NCBI GenBank assembly: GCA_009699665.1
Contig: WLNS01000063.1
Span: 1-7,544 of the forward strand
From: Actinomycetota bacterium
GTDB lineage: Bacteria; Actinomycetota; Actinomycetes; Actinomycetales; Microbacteriaceae
Direction: 5' to 3'
DNA length: 7,544 bases
This document shows, in pieces, positions 1 through 7,401 of the stretch. Below the pieces are notes generated by a model that did not search any database, was not told the origin of the DNA, and saw only the letters and a list, made by a program, of their open reading frames with translations. Positions within the stretch are counted from its first letter, which is position 1. Each line of letters opens with the position of its first letter. The position numbers and the translations under genes are program-made.

Positions 1-713
1 AGTTTCAGCGCTGTGCCCGCCGGTGGCGCATCACTGCCGTCGAGCCACCGCGAGAGCCGCACGCCCACCTCCGTGGCCAACCGAAGGGTCTCACTTGCCG
101 CGGGTTTGCCGGCTACTTGAGTCACCATCGCCTGGTAGGCCGGGTCTTGTTCACATCGCGCAAGCTCCATGCAGTGCCAACACGCTGTCTGACCGGGGGT
201 GATGAGGGGACCGATCCGAACCTCGGTGTCGAGCCAGAGCACGGGAATGTGTGGAATGTCTCGACGAAGCCAGAGGCCACATCGTGCCGCGGGCATGGCC
301 ATAGTGGCCACGACGAGAGCGATCGGCCCGACCGGGTTCCGTGCGGTTCCAGGTTTCGGCTGGGCAAGCTCGTGCGCCGGCACAACGTCAAAACCGTGTT
401 CAGTGAAAACGTGACTGAGGCGGGCGGCACCGAGGCCGGTACCGTCGATGGCGATCGCGGTGAGGGTGGGCAGCGCCTTTTCGAGGCAGGGCTCAAGTCG
501 GTGCAGAAACGCCGTGACGTCGGCGTCGCTGAGTCCGCGTTGAGCCCCGAGCGCTCGCAGCGAGACGTCACTGACTCCACTGTGCAGCGCGGAGAGCAGA
601 TACTCGTGCGCCGGACTCAGATCAGAAAGGATGACGACAGGCACGGCAAAGCCAACCTGAACGTCTGTGGGGGTTCGCCACAACAGGGGAAGGCGACGGT
701 CGATGCGATGCAT
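1..713 (-). CDS. ThiF/E1-like protein, TOMM precursor leader peptide-binding family (3' end beyond window)
   Basis: The minus strand is open from an ATG at 713-711 to the left edge, giving 237 residues without a stop; the C-terminus is missing. Residues 1-85 (MHRIDRRLPLLWRTP..., then a PVVILSDLSPAHEYLLSAL stretch) look like the leader-peptide-recognition domain of TOMM cyclodehydratase-type proteins. A Rossmann-like nucleotide-binding loop follows (IDGTGLGAARL; G91, G93, G95, A96). Residues 168-185 read RIGPLITPGQTACWHCME, with a CxxC pair (C178, C181) placed where this family and ThiF/MoeB proteins carry a zinc pair; the second pair is not visible. In characterised TOMM systems such proteins bind the precursor leader peptide and hand it to a YcaO enzyme. 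No YcaO or precursor is visible here, so the role is unknown. It follows the zincin gene by 50 bases and is probably co-transcribed. The ATG is the only start codon in this frame between the zincin stop and the conserved region, although its ribosome site is poor. Confidence 0.85.
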   Translation of the reverse strand, partial: MHRIDRRLPLLWRTPTDVQVGFAVPVVILSDLSPAHEYLLSALHSGVSDVSLRALGAQRGLSDADVTAFLHRLEPCLEKALPTLTAIAIDGTGLGAARLSHVFTEHGFDVVPAHELAQPKPGTARNPVGPIALVVATMAMPAARCGLWLRRDIPHIPVLWLDTEVRIGPLITPGQTACWHCMELARCEQDPAYQAMVTQVAGKPAASETLRLATEVGVRLSRWLDGSDAPPAGTALK

Positions 714-763
714 GCCGGCATGATGTCGCGTGTCGTCCGGGCTTCGCGTGAAGCATCCACACC

Positions 764-2110
764 CTAATCGGGCGCAGGTCCAAAATCCTTGCCCCCCAGC
801 AGGTCTTCGAGCGCCTTGTCCATCTCGTCGGGAGCGGGAGCCTCGCCCCGAGCCGTCGCCGCGAGGCGAGCAACCAGGGCGTCGGGGTTGTCTAGGTCGC
901 CCGTCGTCGGCACCGCGTCCGGATGATCCCACAGCGCGTCTCGGCCTGCAATGCCGACAGCATCCGTCACGCTTTTCCACATCTTCACCGCGTCGCGGAG
1001 GCGCCTCGGTCGAAGCTCGAGGCCGACCAGCGACGCAAGCGCCGACTCGGCCGGACCGCCCGAGGCACGTCGGCGCCGAACAGTCTCGGCGATGGCATCA
1101 ACCCGCGGCAGTCGAACCGTAGCCGCCTCGGTCACCACGTCGACCCAGCCTTCGATGAGGGCAAGCTGCGTCTCCAGGCGATCGAGGGCCGCCTGCTGAG
1201 CTGGTGTCTTCGGCGGAATCAACGCGCCCGCGCCGATAGCCTCCCTGAGTTCCTCGGGGCTGGCCGGATCGAAGTTGTTGGCGATCTCTTCGAGGCGCTC
1301 TTGATTGATGCTTATTCCACGCGCAAATTCCGTGACGCCCGAGAGAAAATTAAGCCTGAGCCACTTGGCGTGCTTAAACAGCCGCGCATAGGCGGTCTCT
1401 CGCACAGCGAGGTAAAGGTGCACCTGGTCCATAGGAATGTCGAGACCCTCGCCAAACTCGGCCATGTTCTGTGGCAGGAGCGCAGCGCTTCCGGTGTCGA
1501 GCACCGGAATGCCCACGTCGCCACCCGAGACGACCTCGGTCGACAATTGCCCCAACACCTGACCGAGTTGCATGGCAAAGAGCGTTCCGCCGATCTGCCG
1601 CATCATGTTGCTCGCGCCGGCAATCATGCCCTTCATTTCTTCGGGGGCCTGGTCGGTGAGCACTGTTGTCATGGCGTTCGAAATATTGAGAGCAACGGGT
1701 TCAGCCAGTTGCTGCCAGAGCGGAAAAGTTTGCTCAATCCATTCGAGTCGGGTCAGGAGCTCGGGAGTTTCACCTGTGTCAGACAGATCGGATGCCTCGG
1801 CCAACCAGAGACTGGCAACGTGAAAAGCTTGGTCAATTTCTGCGCGCGCAATAGCCGACACGGGCTTGACCGAAGCGAGAGCCATTGATTTCGCCTGCTC
1901 CATGGCTTGAGTCCAGTTGATGCCCTCGCCCCCAGAGACGTTCATGGCGGCCTGCAACTGCGCCATCATGCGAGCGATGGCGTCGGGGTCGGTGGGGAGT
2001 CCGGCTGCACCCGCTAAACGGCTGGGATCAATGCCCTCACGTCCCTCAAGAAATCCTCGCAACATTTCGCGAAATTCTTCTTCGGGATCACGCTCGTTGT
2101 CGTCGCTCAC
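764..2110 (-). CDS. Zincin-like (DUF2342 type) 'zinc-dependent metalloprotease', possibly inactive
   Basis: This 448-residue soluble protein matches the actinobacterial DUF2342/zincin_2 proteins annotated as zinc-dependent metalloproteases or putative hydrolases. The N-terminus is acidic (MSDDNERDPEEEF). A helical core follows, including a Gly/Met/Gln-rich stretch around residues 165-190 (MMRQIGGTLFAMQLGQVLGQ) and GIPVLDTGSAALLPQN at 200-215. The most conserved block, RETAYARLFKHAKWLRLN (237-254), is followed by EGWVDVVTEAA (320-330) and a basic GLELRPRRLRDA segment (363-374). The tail is Asp/Gly-rich. No signal peptide or membrane segment is visible, so it should be cytoplasmic. There is no HExxH motif anywhere; the expected metal site would lie in the RETAY and EGWVD blocks, which lack histidines, so catalytic activity is doubtful. 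The GTG start at 2110-2108 is supported by purine-rich GAGGG and AAGGTGG stretches just upstream. It is divergent from the PDZ protease gene and upstream of the ThiF-like gene. Family membership is firm; function is not. Confidence 0.88.
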   Translation of the reverse strand: MSDDNERDPEEEFREMLRGFLEGREGIDPSRLAGAAGLPTDPDAIARMMAQLQAAMNVSGGEGINWTQAMEQAKSMALASVKPVSAIARAEIDQAFHVASLWLAEASDLSDTGETPELLTRLEWIEQTFPLWQQLAEPVALNISNAMTTVLTDQAPEEMKGMIAGASNMMRQIGGTLFAMQLGQVLGQLSTEVVSGGDVGIPVLDTGSAALLPQNMAEFGEGLDIPMDQVHLYLAVRETAYARLFKHAKWLRLNFLSGVTEFARGISINQERLEEIANNFDPASPEELREAIGAGALIPPKTPAQQAALDRLETQLALIEGWVDVVTEAATVRLPRVDAIAETVRRRRASGGPAESALASLVGLELRPRRLRDAVKMWKSVTDAVGIAGRDALWDHPDAVPTTGDLDNPDALVARLAATARGEAPAPDEMDKALEDLLGGKDFGPAPD

Positions 2111-2241
2111 GTTCCCTCAAGCCACCTTTCAGGTTACGACTAATACGCTAGCCCTATCACCCGACGATAAAGCCCTTAGGCTGTGGGGATTAGTGCGCCG
2201 ATGGCGAACATCCTTTCGCCACCAATCCAGAGAACTTTAAG
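2111..2241. promoter_or_regulatory. Divergent intergenic region between zincin gene and PDZ-protease operon
   Basis: This 131-base spacer must carry the promoters for both directions. Rightward, TAGGCT at 2177-2182 fits the loose actinobacterial -10 pattern TAnnnT, with a poor -35 (CTATCA at 2154-2159, 17-base spacing); a transcript would begin near 2189. Leftward, TATTAG read on the minus strand around 2140-2147 is a possible -10 without a convincing -35. No clear operator palindrome is visible. A small ATG frame at 2201-2245 lies just before the PDZ-protease start and is listed separately. The existence of promoters here is safe from the gene layout; the exact hexamers are weak guesses. Confidence 0.4.
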
Positions 2242-2245
2242 TTGA
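2201..2245 (+). other. Possible 14-codon leader ORF overlapping the PDZ-protease start
   Basis: An ATG at 2201 opens a 14-codon frame (MANILSPPIQRTLS) whose TGA stop at 2243-2245 sits inside the TTGA that also contains the TTG start (2242-2244) of the PDZ-protease gene. Such overlaps often allow re-initiation, and the TTG itself has only a weak ribosome site (AGAG in ccagagaactttaag). A GGGGA stretch at 2185-2189 could serve as the leader's ribosome site but is 11 bases from the ATG. A frame this short can occur by chance, so this is a candidate only. Confidence 0.2.
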
Positions 2246-3393
2246 CACTCTTTGAACCCCCAGGCGAGACCCCTCTCGTGCATGCTCGAACTCCGTCAGA
2301 CGCGCGGTCGCGACGGCGACGACGGGGAATCACTCTGGTCACCCTGGCGATGCTCTTTACCGTGGTCTACACGGCTATCCCCGTGCCCTTCGCTATCGAA
2401 CATCCCGGTCCATGGTGGAACACCCTCGGCAATCAAACAGTCTTCGAGGAATGTTCGCCAGAACCGACCGAAGAGGGAACACAACCACTCATCGAGATCT
2501 CGGGGACCACGGTGTATGCCACCACGGGTGCCCTCGACCTGCTAACGGTTTGCCTCGAGGGAACTCCGGAGGTTCGGCCAAATTGGTTCGACGTGATTAC
2601 GGCCTACTTCACGCCGTCTCAATCGGTGATTCCTTTTGAGTACGTCTATCCGAAAGACGAGACTCAGGAGGAGCGGGATACGGCGAATGCAGCCGACATG
2701 GTGGATTCCCAAGCCGAAGCCATTGCCGCGGCGATGACGTACTTGGGATATTCGGTTGAGGCCGGCGTGACGGTGAGAGAGACATCTTCGGGGATGCCCG
2801 CCGACGGTGTGGTGCTGCCCGGCGACGTGATTGTTGCGGTCAATTCAAACCCGCTCACGAGTATCGACAAACTTATTGAGGCAGTTCAGTCGGCCGGCGC
2901 TGGCACTCCCGTGGATCTTACGCTCGACCGTTCCGGTCAGGCCGTCGTGGTGACCGTGACACCGGTGGCCAAAGAGGGAAAGGCCTTCATCGGCCTTATC
3001 GGCCAAACGGCCTACAACTATCCCTTCGATGTCACTATTCATCTCAATGACGTGGGCGGACCGAGTGCCGGCATGATGTTCGCGCTGGGAATCATCGACA
3101 AGGTAACTCCCGATGACCTGACGGGCGGAAAAAAGTTTGCGGGCACGGGCACGATTGATGCCGCGGGCACGGTCGGGCCCATCGGTGGCATTCGCGAGAA
3201 GATGTATTCGGCTCAGGCTGCTGGGGCCGAGTTCTTCTTAGCCCCCGTCGACGACTGTGCCGAAGTGATCGGCCATATTCCGGCCGGGCTTCAGGTCTTC
3301 GCGGTGACCACACTCCACGAGGCAGTGAACGCGGTCACCACTGCTGCGTCCGGCAAGGCCGAAGCGATCGCCCAACTTCCCGCCTGCCGCTAG
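2242..3393 (+). CDS. Membrane-anchored PDZ/Lon-like (S16) serine protease, YlbL family
   Basis: The 383-residue protein starts with an Arg-rich cytoplasmic tail (RSRRRRRG, 22-29) and one membrane segment (about 29-48). The family-typical PFAIEHPGPWWNTLG (49-63) follows. A PDZ domain lies at about 172-248 (GMPADGVVLPGDVIVAVN at 184-201). The C-terminal Lon-type proteolytic domain has the nucleophile Ser275 in NDVGGPSAGMM and Lys320 in GPIGGIREKMYSAQAAGAE, a 45-residue spacing similar to the Ser-Lys dyad of Lon. There is no ATPase domain, so it should be an ATP-independent protease facing outside the membrane. The best-known relative, B. subtilis YlbL, helps degrade the SOS cell-division inhibitor YneA; whether this protein has a similar target is unknown. 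The TTG start gives MTLFEPP, in line with how I recall relatives beginning; GTG at 2278 is an alternative with no better ribosome site. It is followed after 84 bases by the UPF0182 gene, the usual neighbour in actinobacteria. Confidence 0.93.
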   Translation: MTLFEPPGETPLVHARTPSDARSRRRRRGITLVTLAMLFTVVYTAIPVPFAIEHPGPWWNTLGNQTVFEECSPEPTEEGTQPLIEISGTTVYATTGALDLLTVCLEGTPEVRPNWFDVITAYFTPSQSVIPFEYVYPKDETQEERDTANAADMVDSQAEAIAAAMTYLGYSVEAGVTVRETSSGMPADGVVLPGDVIVAVNSNPLTSIDKLIEAVQSAGAGTPVDLTLDRSGQAVVVTVTPVAKEGKAFIGLIGQTAYNYPFDVTIHLNDVGGPSAGMMFALGIIDKVTPDDLTGGKKFAGTGTIDAAGTVGPIGGIREKMYSAQAAGAEFFLAPVDDCAEVIGHIPAGLQVFAVTTLHEAVNAVTTAASGKAEAIAQLPACR

Positions 3394-3436
3394 CGCTCGT
3401 CACGCGAACTCTCAGGCGAGTATCGGCACGCGCGCC

Positions 3437-3442
3437 TAGGAT
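3437..3442 (+). promoter_or_regulatory. Possible -10 element (TAGGAT) upstream of the UPF0182 gene
   Basis: TAGGAT in the 84-base gap after the PDZ-protease gene is a good actinobacterial -10 hexamer. It would place transcription start near 3449, with a leader of about 29 bases before the GTG at 3478. No convincing -35 is seen at 16-18 bases upstream. The UPF0182 gene could therefore have its own promoter in addition to read-through from the protease gene. Confidence 0.4.
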
Positions 3443-3460
3443 GAAACCCAGAACTACTTG

Positions 3461-3467
3461 AGGAAGG
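3461..3467 (+). promoter_or_regulatory. Ribosome binding site of the UPF0182 gene (AGGAAGG)
   Basis: AGGAAGG is a strong Shine-Dalgarno sequence 10 bases before the GTG at 3478. It is the clearest ribosome site in the window and fixes the GTG as the start of the UPF0182 gene, since no ATG precedes the first membrane segment. Confidence 0.7.
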
Positions 3468-3477
3468 CTCACGCTTC

Positions 3478-6363
3478 GTGTCAACACAGACTCCACGTCG
3501 TCGCTCTCGCCGCGCCGTCATCGCCATCAGCCTGGGGATCGTTGTCGCCCTGATTATCTGCTTCTTTGTTTTTGCGAGTCTCTACACCGACATCCTCTGG
3601 TACCGGCAATTTGGTTTCACGGGCGTTCTGCTGACCGAGTGGGCGGGCAATGCCGGCTTCTTCTTCGGTGGCGTCATTCTGATGGGTGGCGCACTGTGGC
3701 TCAGCATCGCGATGGCTTACCGCATGCGGCCCGTATATCAGCGCCTGAACGCCCAGATGGATCGCTATCGGCAGGCGGTCGAGCCGATGCGGCGACTGCT
3801 CACCATCGCCATTCCGGTGCTTATCGGTATTTTTGCGGGAATTTGGACATCCGGTCGTTGGCAAACCGTGCTGCTCTTTGTCAACCAGACACCCACCAAA
3901 GAAACGGATCCGCAATTTGGTTTGCCGATTTCGTTCTACCTCTTTTCCTTGCCGTTCTATCAGGCGGTCATTGGCTTCGCTTCGGCCATCACATTTCTCT
4001 GCCTCTTGGCGTCGATTATCACCAACCTGGTCTATGGCTCTATCCGAATTTCCCGGCGTGAACTCCGTGTCACCAAGGGCGCGCGAGTTTCGGTCGCCAT
4101 TACGGCGGCGGTCTATCTGCTCCTGCAGGCGGTCAGCCTTTATCTTGATCAGTTCCATACCGTGACCGATCAGTCGGGACTCATGACGGGTGCCTCGTAC
4201 GCGACCGTGAATGCCACCATTCCGGGACTGCAGATCTTGGGCGTCATATGCGCCCTGGTTGCGTTGCTCTTCATCGTTACGGCGATGACGGGAAAATGGC
4301 GGCTCCCTCTGGTGGGAACGGCACTGGTGCTGGTGAGCGCCTTTATTTTGGGAGTCGTATATCCCTGGACGATTCAGCGGTTTGTCGTTGATCCGAGCGA
4401 GCGATCCCTTGAGCAGCCCTACCTGGAACGCAATATTGAAATGACGCGTCAGGCCTATGGCGTCTCAGATGTTGAAGAGATTCCCTATAACGCGGTAACG
4501 GACGCGACTCCCGGGGCACTGCGACAGGACGCGCAGACGACGGCGAACATCCGCATCATTGACCCCGCACTGGTCAGTGCCTCTTTTGCGCAGCTTCAGC
4601 AGTTCAAGCAGTACTACACATTTTCACCAGAGCTCGACGTTGACCGCTACAGCATCGACGGCAAAGTTCAGGATGCGGTAGTGGCCGTTCGCGAACTGAA
4701 CCAAGCCGGCATCGGTGATTCCCAGTCGTGGTACAACAACGTCTTGGTATACACGCACGGCTACGGACTCGTGGGCGCCTATGGAACGCAGCGCACAAAC
4801 GAGGGTCAACCCGTCTTCTTTGAAGCGGGCATTCCGACTCAGGGCGTGTTGGGCACGTTCGAACCGCGCGTTTACTTTGGCGAGAATTCACCGGAGTATT
4901 CCATTGTTGGCGGTCCCGCCGGCATGAAGCAGGTGGAACTCGACTATCCCTCGCAGGACGGCCAGTCACAGACCTACACCAGCTACGCAGGTGACGGTGG
5001 GCCGCTTCTGTCCGATCTCTTTACGCGCATGGTCTATGCACTTAAGTTTCAGAGCGAAGAGATCCTGCTCTCAGATGCCGTGAGCTCGAAGTCGCAGATT
5101 CTTTACAATCGCGACCCGCGTGACCGAGTGCAGCGCGCGGCGCCCTACTTGACCCTCGATAGCGATCCCTACCCCAGCGTGGTGGATGGCAAACTCGTGT
5201 GGATCGTCGACGGCTACACAACCTCGTCGGACTACCCCTATTCTCGCGTCGAGAGTCTTTCGGCGGCCATTGCAGATCGTCAGACTCCGGCAACCACGCT
5301 GTCGCTCGACAACGTGAACTACATTCGCAACTCGGTCAAAGCGACCGTCGACGCCTACTCGGGTAAGGTCACGCTTTACGCCTGGGATGAGAAGGATCCG
5401 ATACTGGCGACCTGGCAAAAGGTTTACCCGAACACGGTGAAGCCACTGTCGACCATGTCGGCCGAACTGATGAGTCACGTTCGGTATCCGGGGAACCTGT
5501 TCAAGGCACAGCGAGCGATTTTGGGCCAGTACCACGTGACGGATGCGGGTTCGTTCTATTCGCGCGATGACGCGTGGATCACGCCCAACGACCCGACGGC
5601 GCCGACCGATCAAACTGTTTTCCAGCCGCCTTATTTCCTCACGATGCAGACTCCGGGAGCCTCGGCTCCGGCTTTCTCGCTCTATTCGACCTTCATCCCT
5701 GATGCGACCGGTTCAAGCAGCAGGAACGTCCTCACGGGTTATCTCGTCGTTGATTCTGATGCGGGAAACGTTGCCGGCCAGGTGAGCAAGGACTTCGGCC
5801 ACCTGCGTTTGTTGACGCTTCCCAAGGACGTCACCATCCCCGGTCCCGGTCAGGTGCAGAACAATTTCAATGCGGATCCGGCCGTGTCAAAGGAGCTCAA
5901 CCTCCTGAGCCAAGGTTCAACGAGCGTGCTGAAGGGCAACCTGCTGACCTTGCCCGTGGGTGGCGGACTTCTCTATGTTCAACCCGTTTACGTGATGTCA
6001 ACGGGTAACACGAGTTATCCCTTGTTGAAGAAGGTGCTCGTGGCTTTCGGCGACAAGATTGCCTTTGAAGACACATTGAACGGCGCGCTCGACGCACTGT
6101 TCGGTGGCGACGCGGGCATTGACGGATCGACGGGTGTCGACCAACCGGCCAACCCCGGCGCGCAGACACCGCAGCCCTCGCCGTCGCCCAGCTCAAACAC
6201 GTCCACCGATAATACGGCTCTCAATCAGGCGCTCAAGGATGCATCGGCCGCGATCAAGGCTCGTGAGACGGCCCGTATCGCGGGGGACTGGGCAGCCTAT
6301 GGTGTGGCAGATCAGCAACTCACCGAAGCACTCAATCGCGCGTTGGTGGCATCGGGTAACTAG
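3478..6363 (+). CDS. UPF0182 family integral membrane protein, 7 TM segments plus large exported region
   Basis: The 961-residue protein matches the UPF0182 family (M. tuberculosis Rv3193c type) in length, layout and motifs. After a basic tail (TPRRRSRRAV), seven hydrophobic segments can be placed at about 13-35, 56-80, 107-125, 162-186, 203-223, 250-270 and 278-296. Typical family stretches are YTDILWYRQFGFTGVLL (36-52) and DPQFGLPISFYLFSLPFYQA (144-163). From about residue 300 to 880 lies a large soluble part rich in Tyr, Asp and Gly, probably outside the membrane, with YTHGYGLVGAYG as a conserved-looking block. A Ser/Pro/Thr/Asn-rich linker (882-914) leads to a final Ala-rich helical segment (about 915-961). 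The only cysteines I see are C28, C175 and C258, all in membrane segments. The molecular function of the family is unknown. Its constant pairing with the Lon-like PDZ protease suggests a shared envelope role, which is inference. Confidence 0.95.
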   Translation: MSTQTPRRRSRRAVIAISLGIVVALIICFFVFASLYTDILWYRQFGFTGVLLTEWAGNAGFFFGGVILMGGALWLSIAMAYRMRPVYQRLNAQMDRYRQAVEPMRRLLTIAIPVLIGIFAGIWTSGRWQTVLLFVNQTPTKETDPQFGLPISFYLFSLPFYQAVIGFASAITFLCLLASIITNLVYGSIRISRRELRVTKGARVSVAITAAVYLLLQAVSLYLDQFHTVTDQSGLMTGASYATVNATIPGLQILGVICALVALLFIVTAMTGKWRLPLVGTALVLVSAFILGVVYPWTIQRFVVDPSERSLEQPYLERNIEMTRQAYGVSDVEEIPYNAVTDATPGALRQDAQTTANIRIIDPALVSASFAQLQQFKQYYTFSPELDVDRYSIDGKVQDAVVAVRELNQAGIGDSQSWYNNVLVYTHGYGLVGAYGTQRTNEGQPVFFEAGIPTQGVLGTFEPRVYFGENSPEYSIVGGPAGMKQVELDYPSQDGQSQTYTSYAGDGGPLLSDLFTRMVYALKFQSEEILLSDAVSSKSQILYNRDPRDRVQRAAPYLTLDSDPYPSVVDGKLVWIVDGYTTSSDYPYSRVESLSAAIADRQTPATTLSLDNVNYIRNSVKATVDAYSGKVTLYAWDEKDPILATWQKVYPNTVKPLSTMSAELMSHVRYPGNLFKAQRAILGQYHVTDAGSFYSRDDAWITPNDPTAPTDQTVFQPPYFLTMQTPGASAPAFSLYSTFIPDATGSSSRNVLTGYLVVDSDAGNVAGQVSKDFGHLRLLTLPKDVTIPGPGQVQNNFNADPAVSKELNLLSQGSTSVLKGNLLTLPVGGGLLYVQPVYVMSTGNTSYPLLKKVLVAFGDKIAFEDTLNGALDALFGGDAGIDGSTGVDQPANPGAQTPQPSPSPSSNTSTDNTALNQALKDASAAIKARETARIAGDWAAYGVADQQLTEALNRALVASGN

Positions 6364-7397
6364 TGCGCGCACTTCGGTTCAACGCTCCATTCGATGTGAC
6401 GTGCGTCGAGGCGGATGAACCCGTCGTTCGTGATTCGCGCGACGCCATCATCGACGTAGCGGCGACGTGTGTGTGCGGCAGCGACCTGTGGGCATTCCGT
6501 GGTGAGAACGAACGCAAACCCGGGTCACTGACGGGGCACGAGTGCGTTGGCGAGGTGGTCCAGGTGGGTGCGGACGTTCGTGACATCAGGGTCGGTGATT
6601 TTGTCGTGGTGCCCTTTCTCGCGTCGTGCGGCTCGTGCGTTCTCTGCCGTGCGGGGCAGTTGCAGTCGTGTGTCGTTGCCGCTGAGGCCGGTGTTTTCTC
6701 GACGCAGGCAGCACAGGCGCAACGTGTTCGTGCGCCCTTCGCTGACGGCTCGCTCGTGGTTGTTCCCGGCGGTCGACCCGCCGAAGCACTGCTGCCGCAT
6801 CTGCTCGCCCTATCCGACGTCATGGGGACCGGGTATCACGCCGCGGTTTCTGCTCGTGTTCAACCGGGAGACACGGTCGCTGTGGTGGGTGATGGGGCCG
6901 TCGGCCTGTGTGGCGTTGTGGCGTCGACAATGTTGGGAGCGAAACGCATCATTATGTTGAGTCGACATGTCGATCGCCAGAACATTGCTCGTGCGTTTGG
7001 GGCGACCGACATTGTGAGTGAACGTGGCGATGAGGCTACTGCTTCGGTTCGCGAGCTCACGCACGGTCTGGGTGCGGATGCCGTCTTGGAGTGCGTGGGA
7101 ACGGCGCAGTCAATGTCTACCGCTTTTGACATCGCGCGGCCGGGTGCCACCATTGGATTTGTTGGACTGCCGCACGATGTTGACGTGCCCGTTGGCCGCA
7201 TGTTCCGCCATAACATTGGATTGGCCGGTGGCGTAGCGCCGACGCGAAAGTATACGCCACAGCTGGTTGCCGCCGTTCTGTCGGGCTCGATAACGCCGGG
7301 TGACGTTTTCGATCTCAAGCTTTCCCTCGAGGAGCTGCCCCAGGGATACGTTGAGATGAATGAGCGCCGGGCGATCAAGGCGTGGGCGACACCGTAG
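6363..7397 (+). CDS. Zinc-dependent medium-chain alcohol dehydrogenase (MDR family)
   Basis: This is a complete 344-residue MDR-superfamily oxidoreductase. Catalytic zinc ligands are visible as C38 (CVCGSDLW), H59-E60 (LTGHECVGEV) and probably D152 (LSDVMGTGYHA). The structural zinc lobe has the classic four cysteines C89, C92, C95 and C103 (SCGSCVLCRAGQLQSC). The Rossmann loop is GDGAVG at 176-181. The second strand ends in MLSRHVDR rather than with an acidic residue, which hints at NADP(H) over NAD(H). The closest style is the formaldehyde/threonine-dehydrogenase-like 'zinc-dependent alcohol dehydrogenase' of actinobacteria; the substrate cannot be named. The GTG start overlaps the UPF0182 TAG by one base (TAGTG), and the ribosome site is weak (GGTGG about 13 bases before), so translation is probably coupled to the upstream gene. 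It ends before a REP-like palindrome and the tRNA gene. Confidence 0.94.
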   Translation: MRALRFNAPFDVTCVEADEPVVRDSRDAIIDVAATCVCGSDLWAFRGENERKPGSLTGHECVGEVVQVGADVRDIRVGDFVVVPFLASCGSCVLCRAGQLQSCVVAAEAGVFSTQAAQAQRVRAPFADGSLVVVPGGRPAEALLPHLLALSDVMGTGYHAAVSARVQPGDTVAVVGDGAVGLCGVVASTMLGAKRIIMLSRHVDRQNIARAFGATDIVSERGDEATASVRELTHGLGADAVLECVGTAQSMSTAFDIARPGATIGFVGLPHDVDVPVGRMFRHNIGLAGGVAPTRKYTPQLVAAVLSGSITPGDVFDLKLSLEELPQGYVEMNERRAIKAWATP

Positions 7398-7401
7398 CGC
7401 G

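Noticed and set aside
117..767. A 216-codon plus-strand open frame
   Set aside because: It lies antisense to the ThiF-like gene, whose minus-strand translation has recognisable family motifs. The plus-strand product shows no family features and low-complexity Arg/Gly/Asp content typical of antisense shadows.
923..1888. A 321-codon plus-strand open frame
   Set aside because: It is fully antisense to the zincin-like gene and has no recognisable domain. Long antisense frames are common in GC-rich coding DNA.
2242..2247. Perfect -35 hexamer TTGACA
   Set aside because: It coincides with the start codon of the PDZ protease (TTG ACA), and no -10 is found 16-18 bases downstream (the region reads CGAGAC). 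Probably chance.
3394..3477. Terminator between the PDZ-protease and UPF0182 genes
   Set aside because: No stem followed by a T run is present in these 84 bases, so read-through between the two genes is the simpler reading.
3481..4158. A 225-codon minus-strand open frame
   Set aside because: It is antisense to the membrane-segment region of the UPF0182 gene; its product is highly charged and unlike any family I recognise.
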